DNA of 64,000 nt, from NCBI GenBank assembly GCA_050084985.1, contig JBITNC010000001.1:38192001-38256000 (forward strand), given 5' to 3'. The stretch's first letter is position 1; every line of letters starts with the position of its first letter. The translations under genes and the position numbers were made by a program. The notes beneath the pieces are model-generated. The model worked only from the letters and a program-made list of their open reading frames with translations. It ran no database searches and was not told where the DNA came from. Shown piece by piece: positions 1 to 11,651 of the stretch. Origin of the DNA: Nageia nagi (lineage: Eukaryota > Pinophyta).

Positions 1-1146
1 AACTTGCATTTGAGGTATCAAAGGGATAGGAGGCTACCCTTGAACTTACTCTAGCCATCTTGAGAGGAACATTGATGGTTCCATAATAGTTGCTACAAAG
101 GAGGCTTGGTCTTGCCTCACTACTTTTAGGATTAGTGAGGCCTTAGAGCCATTTGAAATAACCCTATTGGAGATAGTCCTAATAAAAAATCCTTAGGTTG
201 AGAAAAATATTATAATTACACTTCTACCATTTCGTTATCAATATAATTATATTTTGTTATTGAGTTTTGGAGTATTTGTCTCTCTATTCTTGGATGTTGA
301 GTTTTGGAGTATTTTTGCACTACTTAAAATCTCTATTTTTCTCCCTAAGTGTGATGTCAGTTGTGGAAGTATATTTTTATTGTTAAACTATGTTTCTACT
401 TACTGCAAGAATGGGTTATTAGAGGCATGTTTGCATGTTCAAAGTGTTTGATTGCTCAAATTGGTTATATGTTGTATATTTGGTGTATTTTTGAGCTTGA
501 TTGTCCAATTTTGAAGATAGAAGCCAAATGTCCCTCTCCTAGGGCACATTTGAGGAGTGAGCCCTAGAACAACTCATCAGATAATCATGAATAAAGCATT
601 ATAAAAAGGCATCGATGACCTCATTTTAATCTTAAGCATTCTGACTTCTTTATGAGCATTGCATAGCATTGATACAAACATTTTGAGCAATTAAGCACTT
701 CATCAAGCATTTTTTAGGGTTTTACAAGAAACCCACCTTATGAGCTACAAATAGGTTTTTAACCCCATGTTTATGGTGGAATAAGGTATCATTTGAGTTG
801 TTTTTCATATTATCGTGCTTGTATGTTTGTCTTAGATGTGATTGCAAGTTGAAGGCATATTCTTAAGGATAATTGGAGCTATTCTATCCTTCTTTAGTAT
901 ATATTTTATTTATCTTGCATTTGTATGCATATAGAGTCCATTTAGGCTAAATCCATAGTAGGATTTTGGGCTAGCTTTAGGTTTTGGGTATACCCATCTT
1001 ATCATTTACCATCATTTAGAATTAATAGGGTGTTTTAGCTTTATGGTTATTATTTTTTATGCATAAATATTATTTTGATCAATTTCTTGATTTCTAGGGT
1101 TTGAACATAATTTCATATCGTAGGGTTTTGCAAATAACTTAGGTCT
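1..1146. other. Unassigned AT-rich DNA
   Basis: No gene or element is recognised. Two short overlapping open frames lie at 254-567 but have low-complexity composition and no known motif. A cluster of AGCATT or AAGCA words occurs at about 594-712, perhaps remnants of a decayed short repeat. No LTR end, PBS or coding domain was found on either strand. Confidence 0.5.
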
Positions 1147-1340
1147 CACTACAAGAAAATTAGGCTTCAATAGTAGGTAATTTATGATGGTTTTATGATA
1201 AAAATTGAATAACTATCATTATATAGATATTAATAGATGTTTTGAATAGGGGATTTAAACCATCATCATTACATATATTAGATGATATATATTAATGAAG
1301 AGTTTTTCAGCCACCCTCATATAAAAATACTATGTTCACT
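1147..1340 (+). mobile_element. CACTA-type DNA transposon terminus (one end only)
   Basis: The stretch starts CACTACAAGAAAATTAGG at 1147-1164, which matches the conserved terminal inverted repeat of plant CACTA (En/Spm) transposons. The following DNA carries short sub-terminal words in both orientations (GATGGTTTTATG, AACTATCAT, AAACCATCATCAT), as is usual for this superfamily. The 3 bp before the terminus are TCT. I found no matching opposite end in the window, so this is either a truncated end or a non-autonomous element cut at right by the insertion at 1810. No transposase is visible. Confidence 0.5.
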
Positions 1341-1809
1341 AAAAATCATCATACAAAGTTTACACTAAAAATAAAAAAAAAGGTTTACTTAAAAAGTAGT
1401 CAAGATATCCTAATATCATATTTACCACACATAGCACTCTCTTTCATCTTGATGCAAATTGCCACCTTCATACGAAGTGATCTCCACCTAGATAAGAAAA
1501 AGTAACCCCATTTAGAGTTTTTTTAAGTGCCTTCTAATGAGGTATTTATCCATGCATTCATGGAATTCAAAATTTCCCCTATGAGGAATTTTTATCCATG
1601 AATCCCATGGATTTACTCTCCTAGATTTCTATGCCTCCCCATGGATATCTCTCTTCCTAATTTTTCCCATCCTAAAATTTCCATGACCTCCATGGAATGC
1701 TCACTTAGAGAAATATGGATGGATTAAAGAGAGGGATCCTTATTTTCACTATGGAAAGATCTAAGAGAGGATATACTAAACTAAGAGATCTATTGATCTA
1801 CTCCCCTCA
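1341..1809. other. Unassigned, possible CACTA interior
   Basis: This is noncoding DNA between the CACTA-like end and the LTR at 1810. The word CCATGGA or ATCCATG recurs several times at 1550-1720 in a weak, irregular repeat. No open frame or domain is recognised. Confidence 0.35.
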
Positions 1810-3293
1810 TGTGATGAGCCGAACTTGGGCTCGCTTGGGATTTCGACTAAATTCCACTAGTCCATAATGAAAATAATAATAAAATCCATAAAACATGCAT
1901 TAGGAGAGGGATGTTGGCCTTCATGAATTCGGATCTCACTAATTAAACTCAAATCATGCAAATAATCCTAACGTATTAGCAATATTAGTAATTAAGCATT
2001 AAATAACCTCCATGTATAGTAATAATGATAAGATCTCAATCAATAGCTAAAAAATAATCCAACGTAGCAGTAATGGTAGTTAAACACTTGTAAATGTATT
2101 AATTAAGCACTATGTATTCAATTTCCAAGAAAGAAGGGAAATATACAATAACACACAACTATGTCAAATATCCAACGTCTAGACCAATATGAGATAATAG
2201 TAAGAATATAACAAAATAGTGTAATTATATTCAAATATGGAAATGGTGGTGAACCTCAATTACAATATTGATGCTCCAAGGCTTAATGTTCATAGTGTGG
2301 CAAAGTGTGCATCAAGGATTCCTTTGTTAGTAGTTGTGGTGGGATCTCAAAGATCCATTGGTAGTATTTCAATAATACAAGGTAATAAAAACACCCTTGG
2401 ATAACTAGTTGACAACTTAGGTTATGCCAATATCCAAGTGTGTGCCCATATAAGTCTTGTATTGCACCCTACTATAGGTACCTTACTTTGAAGAAGTGGA
2501 ATTTGTGAAGATACAAGCTCCAACCAAAAAGAGAAAAAGTAATAATAATCACATGTATTTGGTCTTCTTGGATTTCTCTTTATCTAGATGAGGTAGCTTA
2601 TCTCTATTCATGCATTGGGATTGATGTTATCTCATCCAATGATGTGCAAGGGTGATTTGTGTACTCTCATATCCCATGTCCAAGATTGAGGTGCATTGAG
2701 ATAGGAGTGATCACATCCAAGGGCTAGGAACTCCAAAGTTGGCTTATAGGAGTCTTCCATACACTTAAGTATCACCAACTTTGGTCTAAGATCTTCGAAG
2801 GGAGATATAGGTATCTTGGGATGCCTAATTTCACATCTTGATGATCCAATATTCCTCCTCAAGCCCAATGTCCAAGTGTGGAGTCTTTCAATGCTTCATA
2901 GTAGGTAAAAACATCTTGGTATCATGCTCTACCTCAAAAGTGGAGCAATTATTACAAGAGAGAATATTTTAATACCAATATTATAATTATCAAGGTTCTA
3001 AATATGCAACATCCCAAATTAGGTGACTAATATTGCATTTACAATTAATAATTAGCCTTGGTATTTTAATTACATAAATATTGGTATTAAAATATGAAAT
3101 AATTCCTACAATAATAAAATAGGCCCTAACATCCTATAATTGGAGTAATTAATTATTCTCCAAGTGGAACTTACAATAATTAGGCATAAATTTTACTAAA
3201 TTACCAAAATTAAATAAAAAAATACTCCTAATCTAATGTTCCAATTTATTAGAAGTGAAATGGGAAAAACACCATAAAAATGATGACATTACA
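1810..3293 (-). repeat. 3' LTR of Element 1 (copy A of LTR family)
   Basis: On the plus strand it begins TGTGATGAGCC and ends GATGACATTACA, giving TG...CA ends. It aligns along its length with 12496-13727 (copy B) and with the solo LTR at 17278-18688 (copy C). Shared blocks include the start, the GGATCTCACTAATTAAACTC block and the block near AAATATGCAAC. It is about 1484 bp, against 1411 bp for the solo copy. Confidence 0.85.
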
Positions 3294-3309
3294 ATTTTGC
3301 CCCTCCTAA
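3294..3309 (-). other. Polypurine tract of Element 1
   Basis: On the minus strand a purine-rich run (AGGAGGGGCAAAAT) directly precedes the LTR start TGTAATG. This is where plus-strand priming would begin, and it fixes the element orientation as minus. Confidence 0.65.
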
Positions 3310-3329
3310 GTTTTTTGTCCCCAAGAAAT

Positions 3330-3860
3330 TCAGAATATTAGTAGTCGTAACAAAGTCCTCATATTCCTCTCCTTCATAATCAACAAAATTTGGATGAATC
3401 TTCTTGATGGCTTACATCTTCTGGTAGCCAATTCCTTGTCCTTCTCTAATGGCACATATTATGGCCTCTTAGACTTGAACTTTAAACTTCATCTCCAAGG
3501 TTTTATAATTGGAGGCAATTTCTCTAAGCATATACAACCATGAAATTCTAACACCAAATGTGGTAATCCTCCAAGTGTTAGAATGTAGAAGTCGCTAGTG
3601 ATGGCATATTATTTGAATTTGATATTAATATTCTCTACCATCTTATTGCTTGGTGTAGTAATTCCATTATCAATAGCTAATTCAAATCCTAGAAATTTCA
3701 AATTCTTGAATCCCTTCTTCCTCATGAATTTTTCATCTATAAAATTATGAGTGGCCCCTCCATCAATTAGAACCACAACCTTGCTATTATCAATAGTTTC
3801 TTCCACCTTAATTATCATTAATTAGGATAGTTACTTCAATATGGTGAGTGATCCTCCAAT
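3330..3860 (-). pseudogene. Retroviral-type aspartic protease of Element 1
   Basis: The frame at 3818-3609 contains VVVLIDGGATHNFIDEKF, the D-(T/G)-G active-site loop of plant gypsy proteases in its usual DGGATHNFI form. Downstream, about 3600-3480 on the minus strand carries degraded matches to the region that follows protease in chromoviruses (an LxLGG...WLY-like stretch, then NYKTLEMKFKV). Frameshifts and stops break the frame. The sequence then runs straight to the polypurine tract, so no RT follows. In an intact element the protease would cleave the Gag-Pol polyprotein in the particle. Confidence 0.75.
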
Positions 3861-4986
3861 ATATTTAATCTCAATCTCATGTTGCCAAGTATTTATCTCA
3901 TCATCAAAGTTTTTGTCTACCTCGAGGACTTTAAGATATAGATCTTATGACTTTCTATTACATAAGTTTCCTCTCTCCCATGGATTCTAGTAGATGAAGC
4001 ATTTTTTTCTTCCTTAGTTCCTCTTGAGTTGCAAAATCCATTTTGTTAATAGGTTTTGAGGGAGGTAATGATGGTATTCCTCTCATGGGTCCTTTGTTTA
4101 TTGTAGCTATTGGTGCTCCTGATGTCATTAGCTTTGTCATCACTTCCTTAGGATTACTTGATGCTTCTAGTAATAGCACCTTACGAATAGTTTTTTCTAG
4201 GATTAGGGGTTCCATGGCCTTTAATGATGATGTCATTGGTTATTATAGTTGATCATGATGAGGTATGTGAGTCTTCCATTATCAACATTTAGGATGGTAA
4301 CTACAATTCTTTAGAGCTCTTCTATGAAGCCCCAATTGTGGTGGTTTTCTCGTGTAAAGATAACTCCTTAAAATATTCTTCTATATGCCTTTGATCAAAT
4401 CTATCTAGCACTCTTATGTTGAATTTATAAAATGACTTGACATCTCCATGGCCTAGTGTAGTGAAACCATTATGCAACCATTTGTAAGTTATTCCATAAA
4501 GACACATTGAAGATATCTTTATACCCACTTCTTTGTCTATTGGGTAGAGTGAGAAATAAGTTTATATATTCTGTAACCATGCCCTAGAAGATAAATTTTC
4601 TCCTTCCTTGAAAGTAGGAAAAGGTAATTTTGGTATTTTATCTTTTGATTGCTCAGGAGCCTTACAATGCTTCCACCTTGTGGCTCCCAATAGGTGTGAA
4701 ATGGAATGGTTTCTTTGAAGGAATCAATCTTGTTCATGTATTTTTGTAGCACTTTCTCCATATTTGGTTCATTAAGTTAAGTTTTTGGGCTTTACTTAGG
4801 TGTGAATAGAGATTTGCTAGTATGTAATGGTGTCTATCTAGCTAGTACCTCACTTTCTATTGGAGGTGGTTTCAATTGTGCCATCATTTGATTCATAAGA
4901 TTGATCAAAGTCTCTAACTTTTGATATGCCAAGTCATCTTCCTACATCATGTTCTTACGTTGGTATTGTTGATGAATTTTAGGATG
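3861..4986 (-). pseudogene. Gag of Element 1
   Basis: Three broken frames on the minus strand (4761-4537, 4528-4322, 4236-3958) form one degraded gag. The first follows a Gln-rich, weakly coiled stretch (LETLINLMNQMMAQLKPPP, about 4910-4860). The second has the capsid-like pattern DRFDQRHIEEYFKELS typical of the Retrotrans_gag family. The third contains FATQEELRKKKMLHLL, the linker that precedes the zinc knuckle in chromoviruses, but the knuckle cysteines are not seen. Gag would form the cytoplasmic particle that packages element RNA. Its 5' part is cut by Element 2 at 4991. Confidence 0.7.
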
Positions 4987-4991
4987 CATAT
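4987..4991. repeat. Target-site duplication of Element 2, left (CATAT)
   Basis: CATAT at 4987-4991 is repeated exactly at 11652-11656, flanking the LTRs of Element 2. Removing the element and one copy rejoins Element 1. Confidence 0.9.
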
Positions 4992-6001
4992 TGATCCAAA
5001 ATTTTGATCCTCTTAATATTCAATATGCTCTAGTTCATTGTGTTCAGTTCATCTCCAACTTTGTGATGCTTCTCTTGATTGAGAATCTGATCTTGTATAT
5101 GTGAGAAATGTGTTTACAAAGTTTGGGTATTTTTATTAAAAAATACAAAAAAAAATTATTTTTATTACATCATGTTTTATATCTCATTGTTCTCTTTCTA
5201 AAACTTTTTACGGTTCATGAAACCAACTTTGTGATCAAATGCTATTTCATTTTGAAGTTTGCAATGTTTTTAATGAAATAAGGGGCTTTTTTCAGACCAA
5301 ATTGCATGTTTAGACTATTTACAAGATGTCAAGTGGTGTCATGTTATTGGATCCACCTTATTTAGTGATTTTTGCAAGATTTAAATATTTTTAAATGTGT
5401 ATGGAATATTTTTATTGGTGTTTTGGCCTATTTTTGGGCTAAAGTTATTTGTAGACCTATTTTCTTCTAGAGAGCATGTATTTTAAACTTTAGAAGCCTA
5501 TTATGAGAGATTGGCTCAACCATTTGAGCCCAAATTTGAACTACAACTAGAGGGTAATATTGGATATACATAAATAATGATTGTGTGGTTATTTCTTGTT
5601 GTAAAATAGTCTAAATTTGAGCCTTTCTCTTATAAAAAAAGGCAATTTGGAAGTGTTCAGGAAGAAGGATTGTAGAGAGTTGGAGTGCAATTTTTTGTGT
5701 GTTTCAAAGTTGTGGTGTTTGTGTGAATGTGAGAGGAGCTGCTCAAAGACTATGGAGGTCATTGTACACCATTTCACCCACTAATTAAAGAGATATTTTG
5801 TTGTTGGATGTATCCCACACCAAGTGAACCAAGGTAATTGTTTTGTCTCTATGTGGTGTGATTTTTATACTTCTTTGGTTTTGCACATGGTTCTAGTTTT
5901 AACTATCTAAATATTTCAAGTTGCAAGCATTTAATTAATTAAGTGTGAATTGATCCATGGGAAGGATTAAATTTCAAATATATCTTTTAAATTATGGATC
6001 A
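4992..6001 (+). repeat. 5' LTR of Element 2
   Basis: It starts TGATCCAAAATTTTGATCC and ends TTATGGATCA. It matches 10583-11651 throughout, apart from a tandem expansion found only in the 3' copy. Length is 1010 bp. Confidence 0.9.
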
Positions 6002-6005
6002 AGTT

Positions 6006-6017
6006 TGGCATCAGAGC
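6006..6017 (+). other. Primer-binding site of Element 2
   Basis: TGGCATCAGAGC lies 4 bp after the LTR and differs by one base from TGGTATCAGAGC, the common plant PBS complementary to the 3' end of initiator methionine tRNA. The mismatch lies at a TpG/CpA-type position. Confidence 0.85.
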
Positions 6018-6086
6018 AGTTATTTACTTGGGATTTAACCTATGTTTTTCTAGTTTTGTTGTTAGGTAGTTTGGAATTATTCTTGC

Positions 6087-7099
6087 ATGAATGATAGATC
6101 ACAAAGAAAGAAAGGAGAAGGAGATATTATGGAAGGAAATCCTAAAATTGGTTCCATGATTTGGTTAAAGAAGCAAAGAGAGCTTGCATCCATGTCTAGT
6201 GAAGGTGGAGCTAATATTAAAAAGCAACTTGTAGATATCACAACAATGTTTCAAAAAATGTCTACAATTTCAATATTTTGAAGAAAAATAATTAAATAAA
6301 ACTATAGGTGAAATAATTAAATGTAATAATGAGGAAAAAAGATCCTTTTAAAAGTTCTTCTTTGAAATTAGAAGTTAAATTTCATTTTCCAATGTTTACT
6401 GGTGAAGTAAATGTTGAGAAGTTTGATTATTCGATAAAATAAATTGAAGTATATTATAGAATATAACATGTTGTCAATGATGAGGATAAAATTCAATTAG
6501 AAACCATTAAAATGGGTGGTACTGCACTTATTTGGTAGGAAATTCATCTACAAAGTAAGAAAGAATTACTTAAGGCTCCATTGCTACTTGGGATCATTTT
6601 GTACAAATGCTAAGAGATCAATTTTATCCATTGGGCTATCGATAAAAGTCAATTATGAAATGACAAAGTTTCCATCAAGAAAAAAGAAAAAGTATGTAAG
6701 AATACACTATGGAGTTTCAAAGGAAAATATACAATGCTAGGTATTTCTTTTAATTCCCAAGATACTCTTCTTAAGTATATTGGTGGTTTGCACAATTATC
6801 TAAGGCAAACGTTGTTGATGTATAATTCAATTGAATTGGATAATGTTTGTATTCAATATACACACTTAGAAGAAAGGGAAAAATTTGTAAGGGATGGAAA
6901 CAAGAAAAATGCTTCTAAAAATAATTTTGAAAAGGATAAAGGGAAGGGGGAAGAAAAAGGGAAAACCACTTCTATGGTTCAAAAAGAGAAATCTAAAGAA
7001 CTATGTACTCATTGTAAGAAAGAGGATCATTTAGAGGTAAAGTGTTGGAAATTACATCCTAAATTACACCCTAATACAAAGAAAAAAAGAAACATGTAG
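6087..7099 (+). pseudogene. Gag with CCHC zinc knuckle, Element 2
   Basis: The frame opens with ATG at 6087 (MNDRSQRKKGEGD...), is broken near 6282 and again between 6500 and 6734, and resumes at 6734-7099. The last part has a Lys/Glu-rich stretch and then ELCTHCKKEDHLEVKCW, a complete CX2CX4HX4C zinc knuckle at about 7003-7050 that in gypsy elements binds the RNA. The capsid-like region between is recognisable only as a degraded frame. The product would build the cytoplasmic virus-like particle. Confidence 0.75.
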
Positions 7100-7560
7100 C
7101 CATTATTACTAAAGAAGTAGAAGGTGGTTATGATGTAGATGAGAAAATGACATGCATGATCTTGCATGATACACATAATGATGACGTGGAAAAGAAACAA
7201 ATTGAACTTTTTATAATGAAAGTACATGTTAAGAAAACTAGAATTGATACATTGGTTGATCCTGGTTCTCAAGCTAACTTGATTGCAAAAGAGTATGTTA
7301 GATCACTTGCACTCACTACTCAACCACATCCACATCCACATACATACCCATTGGGATGAGTTCATAAAAATTCCAAGTTAGATGTAACTCAACATTGCAA
7401 AATGAAGTTTGGAATTAATAGGGATTTCATTGATGAAGTATTACTTGATGTTGTTCCCTTAGATATTTGTGGCATTATGCTAGGAAGTCCTTATCTATAG
7501 GATATAAATGCTTTATTCTGTAGAAAGGAAAATAAATATAGACTCATTAAGAATGGAATT
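7100..7560 (+). pseudogene. Aspartic protease, Element 2
   Basis: The frame 7147-7359 contains RIDTLVDPGSQANLIAKEYV. DPGSQANLI takes the place of the DxG(S/A) loop of retroviral proteases. A stop at about 7358 interrupts it, after which the shifted sequence continues to a GIMLGSPYL-like stretch at about 7470-7497, matching the ILG.PYL end of the domain. It lies directly between gag and RT as expected. Confidence 0.7.
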
Positions 7561-7664
7561 AAATATATGATTAATGTTCATTGAAACTTTGATTACTGCA
7601 AGACAAGTAAATAGATTTATTAATGTAGGAAAAATATTTGCACTTGCAATGGTGAGATCTCAAA

Positions 7665-8690
7665 ATGAAGTGGAAATTATTAAAGGTCTTGATGAATGTT
7701 ATCCTCACTACAGAGAAGAAGTTAGAGGTAATTTTTGAATTTGAGGATTTATTTCAAATACCTAAAGAAATTCCACCTAAAAGAGATATTCAACATGAAA
7801 TTCAATTGCATAAAGATGTAGCACTTCCTAATATTGACTTATATATACATTTTATCATGGAAAGTCTAGAAATTAAGAAACAAGTTAAGGAATTGTTAGA
7901 TCAAAGATTCATTAGACCTAGCACTTCACCATATGGTTCTCCTATTGTTATAATTTCAAAGAAAGATGGAACTTGGCATATGTGTGTGTATTATAGGGCA
8001 TTAAAAAAAATCATAGTAAAGAATCATTATCCATTACCACACATTGATGATTTAATGGACCAATTACAAAAAGCTAAACTTTTTACAAAACTTGATTTAA
8101 GGAGTGGTTATCATCAAGTGCAGGTTAGATATGAGGATTTTTAGAAAACTACTTTTAAAACTAAACAAGGATTGTTTGAGTAGATGATTTTATCATTTGG
8201 TTTATGCAATGCTCTGCTACTTTTATGAGAGTGATAAATGAGTTTTTGAGATCTTTTCTTGATGATTTTGTTATTTTGTATCTATATGACTTTCTTATTT
8301 ACAAAAATGATTGGAATGATTATATAACACACATTCTAATGTGTTTAAAGTATTAAGGAAAGCTAAAATCTATTTGAAAATGTCTAAGTGTGATTTTGTT
8401 AGGAAAAGCTTAATCTATATAGGCCACATTGTAGGTGGAGGCCAATTGAAGATAGATCTTGCCAAAGTTGAGGTTGTTGTGCAATGGCCTACACCCACTA
8501 ATGTGAAATAAATAAGGAGTTTTCTTTGAGCTATGCAATATTTACGTTTATTGCTAATTTTTATTTTATGGATTCTCCACTCTATGATATTACAAGGAAG
8601 AATCATGTGCTTCAGTGGGGTGGAAAATAACATGTTTTTGATTTTCTTAAAAGAACTATTAGTAATGCTTCATTACTTTCTTTGCCTAAT
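7665..8690 (+). pseudogene. Reverse transcriptase, Element 2
   Basis: The frame 7665-8144 contains the fingers and palm motifs IPPKRDIQHEIQL, FIRPSTSPYGSPIV, SKKDGTWHMCVYYRALKKI and KLDLRSGYHQVQV. The first palm aspartate (LDLRSGYHQ) is kept. A stop at 8142 and a later frameshift break it. The catalytic YxDD box at about 8278-8300 reads YLYDFLIY, so the first Asp of the pair is Tyr. The thumb continues to about 8520 (IGHIVGGGQLKIDLAKVEVV-like). In a live element this enzyme copies RNA to cDNA. Confidence 0.85.
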
Positions 8691-9035
8691 CTTCAATAAT
8701 ATTTTGAAATTGAAACTGATGCAAGTGATTATGCTATGGGTGTAGCTTTGTTTCATGAAAGACATACAATTTGTTATCACTCTAATATGTTTAATAGTGT
8801 GATAAGAAACTATCCCACTTATGATAAAGAGTTATTTTAATTAGTTCAAAGTGTTAAATAAAAATATTATTTGGTGGGTAAAGAGACAATAATACATATA
8901 AATCATCAACCCTTACAATATCTTCAATCAAAATCTAAATTGCAACAATCAAGATATTTCTCTTGGATGAAATTTTTGCAACAATTTCATTTAGTGATTA
9001 ATTATTAAAAGAGTTCATAAAATAAGATTGTTGAT
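8690..9035 (+). pseudogene. RNase H domain, Element 2
   Basis: Motifs in order are ETDASDYAMGVAL (first catalytic Asp), RNYPTYDKELF (catalytic Glu in KEL) and IHINHQPLQYLQ, where the usual DH is NH so the third acidic residue is lost. In-frame stops occur at about 8839 and 8860. The connection to integrase reads NKIVDMLFRTP, the expected A.DaLSR tail in degraded form. Confidence 0.8.
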
Positions 9036-10440
9036 ATGTTGTTTAGAACTCCTATTGTAGGTGTTGGTATAATCCTACAAAATAGTTATTTGATGCATGA
9101 AGGTTATAAAGAACAATATGTTGATGATATTGATTTCCAAAGTATCTATCATAGATTGAGTCATGGTAATGAAAATGGAAATATTGACTTTCACATGCAT
9201 GATGGATTACTTTTCCATTTTGGAAAGCTTTGTATTCCTAATGGTCAGAGGAATGATCTTATTAGGGAAGCTCACACTTTTCATATTTTTAGACACTTTG
9301 GTGTTGAAAAAATCTTGCTAATTTGTAAAGATATTATTATTGGCCTAAAATGCAAGCAAATGTATACAAGTATATCAAATGTTGTATATTATGTAGTGTT
9401 AGTAAACCCAATAACAGGAAGCTTGGTATCTATATGCCCTTGTCAATTCCTACATGAACATGGGAAAACATTTCTATGTATTTTGTTAGAGGTTTTCCTA
9501 TTTCCAAGAGAGCATATGATTATTTGTATGTGGTTGTGGATTGATTCAGTAAAATATGTATTCTAATTCCAAGTGAAAAGACTATGAAAGGTCAATAGGT
9601 AGCTAATAATTTCTTTACTTATGTGTGGATACATTTTAGTCTTCCTACTTCTATTTTTCTGATAGGGATTCTAGGTTTCTCAAAAAATTTTGGACTTCTT
9701 TGTGGGAAAGGATGGACACTAAGTTAAATAGGAGCACAACTTTTCATCTATAGATAGATGGGCAAACTTAAGTGGTAAATAAGACAATGGTACATCTTTT
9801 ACGAGGTTATTATGGTAAGCATCCTAATACTTGGGATAAATATTTGAGTTATTCAACATGCATATAACTAGACTTTACACTCTTCTACTAATAAATCATC
9901 TTTTGAGACATATTTTAGTTATTTTCTAAAGTCATCTTTCAATATGGCTTTTGCTTCATCTAGTAATAAATATGCCATTCTTCATAAATAGGAGGAGGGA
10001 GCTAAAAATTTTATTGAGGATAAAGTTAATACATCAAAAGGTGGAGGAATAATTAGAGAAGAGTCAACCTAAGTACAAGGAAAGGCATGATCATCATAGA
10101 GTGGATCACAAGTTTCAGGTTGGGGATCAGGTATGAATTCATCTTTGTAAGGAGAGATAACATGGTAAGGGGAAGAAGTTGAAATTGATAAGGTATGGAC
10201 CATTCAATATTATTAGAAAAATTGGTGATAATGCATTTGGTTAGATCTTCTATCTTATATTCAAACTTTATTCCATTGTGAATATTGAGAATTTGAAGTT
10301 ATATGAACCAACTTTAGTTGTAGAAGATGTAGGGATTATGTTACTATCAATTAATGATTTAGCCCCTGAGAACATGAGTATTTTACTAGAGGATGCAATA
10401 TTAGGAAAGATGAAAAGATCATATCATAGTGGTGAACATG
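9036..10440 (+). pseudogene. Integrase, Element 2
   Basis: The frame 9036-9566 covers the linker and the N-terminal zinc region (REAHTFHIFRHFGVEK keeps the two histidines), then shifts frame before the CxxC pair. The catalytic core follows in other frames at about 9480-9990, with a VVDxFSK-like start and a TNKSSFETYFSYF-like end. A C-terminal stretch at 10190-10330 (FNIIRKIGDNAFG...LYSIVNIENLKLYEP) matches the C-terminal region of plant gypsy integrases. At least ten stops or shifts are present. A chromodomain could not be confirmed. Confidence 0.7.
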
Positions 10441-10574
10441 AGGCATGATGTATCAAAGTGAAGAGCCAGCATCCATATAAGGCCAAGTGGTTTGCAATTG
10501 ATCAGTGAGGGAGCTCTACTCTCACCTCATTCCATCATCATAAATACTTTTGAAATCAAAAACTCTCTCTCATT

Positions 10575-10582
10575 GGGAGGAA
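10575..10582 (+). other. Polypurine tract of Element 2
   Basis: GGGAGGAA directly precedes the 3' LTR start TGATATAAAA, as expected for plus-strand priming on this strand. Confidence 0.75.
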
Positions 10583-11651
10583 TGATATAAAATTTGGATC
10601 CTCTTAATATTCAACATGCTCTATTTCATTGTGCTTAGTTCATCTCCAACTTCATGGTACTTCTTTTGGATTGAGAATATGATCTCGTATATGTGAGAAA
10701 TATGTTTTCAAAGTTTGGGTATTTTTTATTAAAAACTACAAAAGGAAAAAAATTATTACATCATGTTGTAAATCTCATTTTCCTTTTTTTCGTACTTTTT
10801 ATGATTTGTAAAATTGACTTCATGGTCAAAAGCTTTACATTCTGAAGTTTACAATCTTTTTAATGAAATGGGGGCATTGTGGAGGCCAAATTGTGAGGGG
10901 GCGTTGTGGAGGCTAGATTGTGAGGGGGCATTTTGAAGGCCAAATAAGCATGTTTAGACTATTTACAAGCTGCCAAGTGGCACCATATTTTTGGATCCAT
11001 CAGATTTAGTGATTTTTACAAGATTTGAATATTTTTAAATGTGTTGGAATATTTTTATTGATGTTTTGTCCTATTTTTGGGCTAAAGTTATTTGAAAACC
11101 TATTTTCTTCTAGAGAGTATGTATTTTAAACTTCAAAAGCCTATTATGAGAGATTGGATTAACCATTTGAGCCCAAATTTAAACTACAACTAGAGAGGAA
11201 TATTGGGTGTCTATAAATGATGATTGTGTGGTTATTTCTTGTTGTAAAACACTCCAAATTTGAGCCTATCTTTCTCTTATAAAAAGAGGCAATTTGTAAG
11301 TGTTTGGGGGGAGAAGGATCATAGAGAGTTGGAGTGTAATTTTTTGTGTATTTTAGAGCTATGGTGTTTGTGTGAATGTGAGAAGAGGATTTGAAAGAAT
11401 GTAGAGGTCATTGAACACCATTTCACCCATTTATTGAGGAGAGATTTTGTTATCGGATGTAGCCCATATTGGGTGAACTAAGGTAATTATTTTGTCTCTA
11501 TGTGGTGTGATTTTTATTCTTCTCTAGTTTTGTATATGGTTCCAATTCTAATTCTCTAAATTTTTCCTATTGCAAGAATTTAATTAATTAAGTATGAATT
11601 GATCCATGAGAAGGATTAAAGCTCAAATTTAATCTTTTAAATTATGGATCA
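10583..11651 (+). repeat. 3' LTR of Element 2
   Basis: It begins TGATATAAAATTTGGATCC and ends TTATGGATCA, pairing with 4992-6001. It is 1069 bp, about 59 bp longer than the 5' LTR, mostly because of the 27-bp tandem repeat at 10870-10947. Confidence 0.9.
10870..10947 (+). repeat. 27-bp tandem repeat, three copies, inside one LTR
   Basis: Three consecutive units begin GGGGGCATTGTGGAGGCC, GGGGGCGTTGTGGAGGCT and GGGGGCATTTTGAAGGCC, at 10870, 10897 and 10924. The 5' LTR has a single diverged version near 5282-5310 (GGGGCTTTTTTCAGACCAAA). The expansion therefore arose in one LTR after, or during, insertion. Confidence 0.85.

Larger units (their letters stand above)
4992..11651 (+). mobile_element. 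Element 2: full-length Ty3/gypsy retrotransposon
   Basis: It has two direct LTRs (4992-6001 and 10583-11651) starting TGAT and ending ATCA, a Met-type PBS after the 5' LTR, a polypurine tract before the 3' LTR, and a perfect 5-bp TSD CATAT. The internal order is gag, zinc knuckle, protease, RT, RNase H, integrase, the Ty3/gypsy order. The RT is closest by eye to chromoviruses. The total is 6660 bp. All frames are broken by stops and frameshifts, so it is inactive. It inserted in sense opposite to Element 1. Confidence 0.9.

Noticed and set aside
254-567. Two overlapping short open frames on the plus strand
   Set aside because: Low-complexity, hydrophobic, no domain and no gene context. AT-rich DNA gives such frames by chance.
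2632-2868. Minus-strand 78-codon frame, with a similar one at 13365-13568
   Set aside because: Both lie at the same place inside LTR copies A and B, so they are shared LTR sequence. The protein match reflects DNA repeat identity, with no known domain.
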